Assembly (NCBI RefSeq): GCF_001428525.1
Contig: NZ_LMHW01000012.1
Coordinates: forward strand, 372,114 to 436,113
Direction of reading: 5' to 3'
DNA from: Flavobacterium sp. Root186
GTDB lineage: Bacteria > Bacteroidota > Bacteroidia > Flavobacteriales > Flavobacteriaceae
DNA length: 64,000 nucleotides
A program made the position numbers and the translations under genes. Positions 63,795-64,000 of the stretch are shown here, piece by piece (within the stretch, counting starts at the first letter, position 1; each line of letters begins with the position of its first letter). The notes below the pieces were generated by a model. That model searched no databases and was not told the origin of the DNA. It saw only the letters and a list, made by a program, of their open reading frames with translations.

Positions 63795-64000
63795 ATTAGT
63801 AGGTTAATATTAATATCCGGTCTATATCAAGCTTGTATGATTTTCTCTTTTTAGAATAGTATTGAGGCTGACTATTTTAAAGATTAAAAATAAACAATTG
63901 TTAATAAAAATACTTAAATTTTAAGACTTATTGAGCCTTTAACCAAATTTAGTAAAAAATATGTATCTTTTTACAAGCGGTTGCTTTTTTCTTGTTTATT
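63795..64000. other. intergenic region to the window end
   Basis: I see no coding sequence in these last 206 bases. A TATCTTTT near 63964 differs by one base from the Bacteroidetes -7 element and may serve a gene that begins after the window. Confidence 0.5.

Noticed and set aside
1..64000. CRISPR arrays, prophage, insertion sequences
   Set aside because: No regularly spaced repeats, cas genes, phage structural genes or transposases were seen on either strand.

Overview
The window looks like a chromosome segment of a Flavobacterium species close to the F. johnsoniae group. The base composition is AT-rich. Many leaders carry the Bacteroidetes sigma promoter (TTG, 17-23 bases, TAnnTTTG). Starts almost never have a Shine-Dalgarno sequence. 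The gene content is typical of the genus: lipoproteins with SPII lipoboxes, TonB-dependent receptors, Porin_10, DUF2851, DUF3467, exosortase N, and short palindromic repeats between genes. I see no prophage, insertion sequence, CRISPR array, rRNA operon or plasmid replication gene. Nearly all of it is core chromosome.

Layout. 1-7143: the end of a LysM wall hydrolase, a small membrane protein, hemL, two related secreted helical proteins (one internally duplicated), a D-2-hydroxyacid dehydrogenase, a lipoprotein and lysS, with spacers rich in palindromic repeats. 7469-11431: three tandem paralogous lipoproteins, then lipB and an AraC-type regulator. 11511-16295: a quinone-reductase-like flavoprotein, a double NTF2-fold secreted protein, a Crp/Fnr-type regulator and a TonB-dependent receptor. 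16366-26660: rnhB, a Porin_10 protein, a cysteine synthase/CBS-domain enzyme, an exonuclease, DUF2851, a PspC-like protein, an amino-acid permease, a helix-hairpin-helix protein and an acyl-CoA dehydrogenase.

26812-42249 is the translation and transcription core: rpsU, a XerC-type recombinase, hpf, three tRNAs (Thr-Tyr-Thr), tuf, tRNA-Trp, secE, nusG, rplK, rplA, rplJ, rplL, rpoB, rpoC and a DUF3467 gene. rpsU is the only gene in the window for which I found a near-perfect Shine-Dalgarno at proper spacing. That fits autoregulation by bS21 in ribosomes whose anti-Shine-Dalgarno is normally hidden.

42602-64000: a cytoplasmic-Cys-motif/membrane/periplasmic protein, prfC, a lipoprotein alpha-amylase strongly resembling archaeal GH13 enzymes with an upstream inverted-repeat operator candidate, a SurA-like foldase, a MoxR ATPase, an exosortase N plus VIT-domain substrate pair, two unlike aconitases (AcnB type and mitochondrial/AcnA type), a Kelch protein, a LysM-NlpC/P60 hydrolase, and a response regulator with its histidine kinase.

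The most interesting items are the rpsU Shine-Dalgarno, the XrtN/VIT pair with translational coupling, the three-lipoprotein cluster, the archaeal-like amylase with its operator, the unnamed four-Cys domain at 42602, a possible small transcript ending at an orphan terminator near 42470, and a hairpin directly in front of a TonB receptor start codon.
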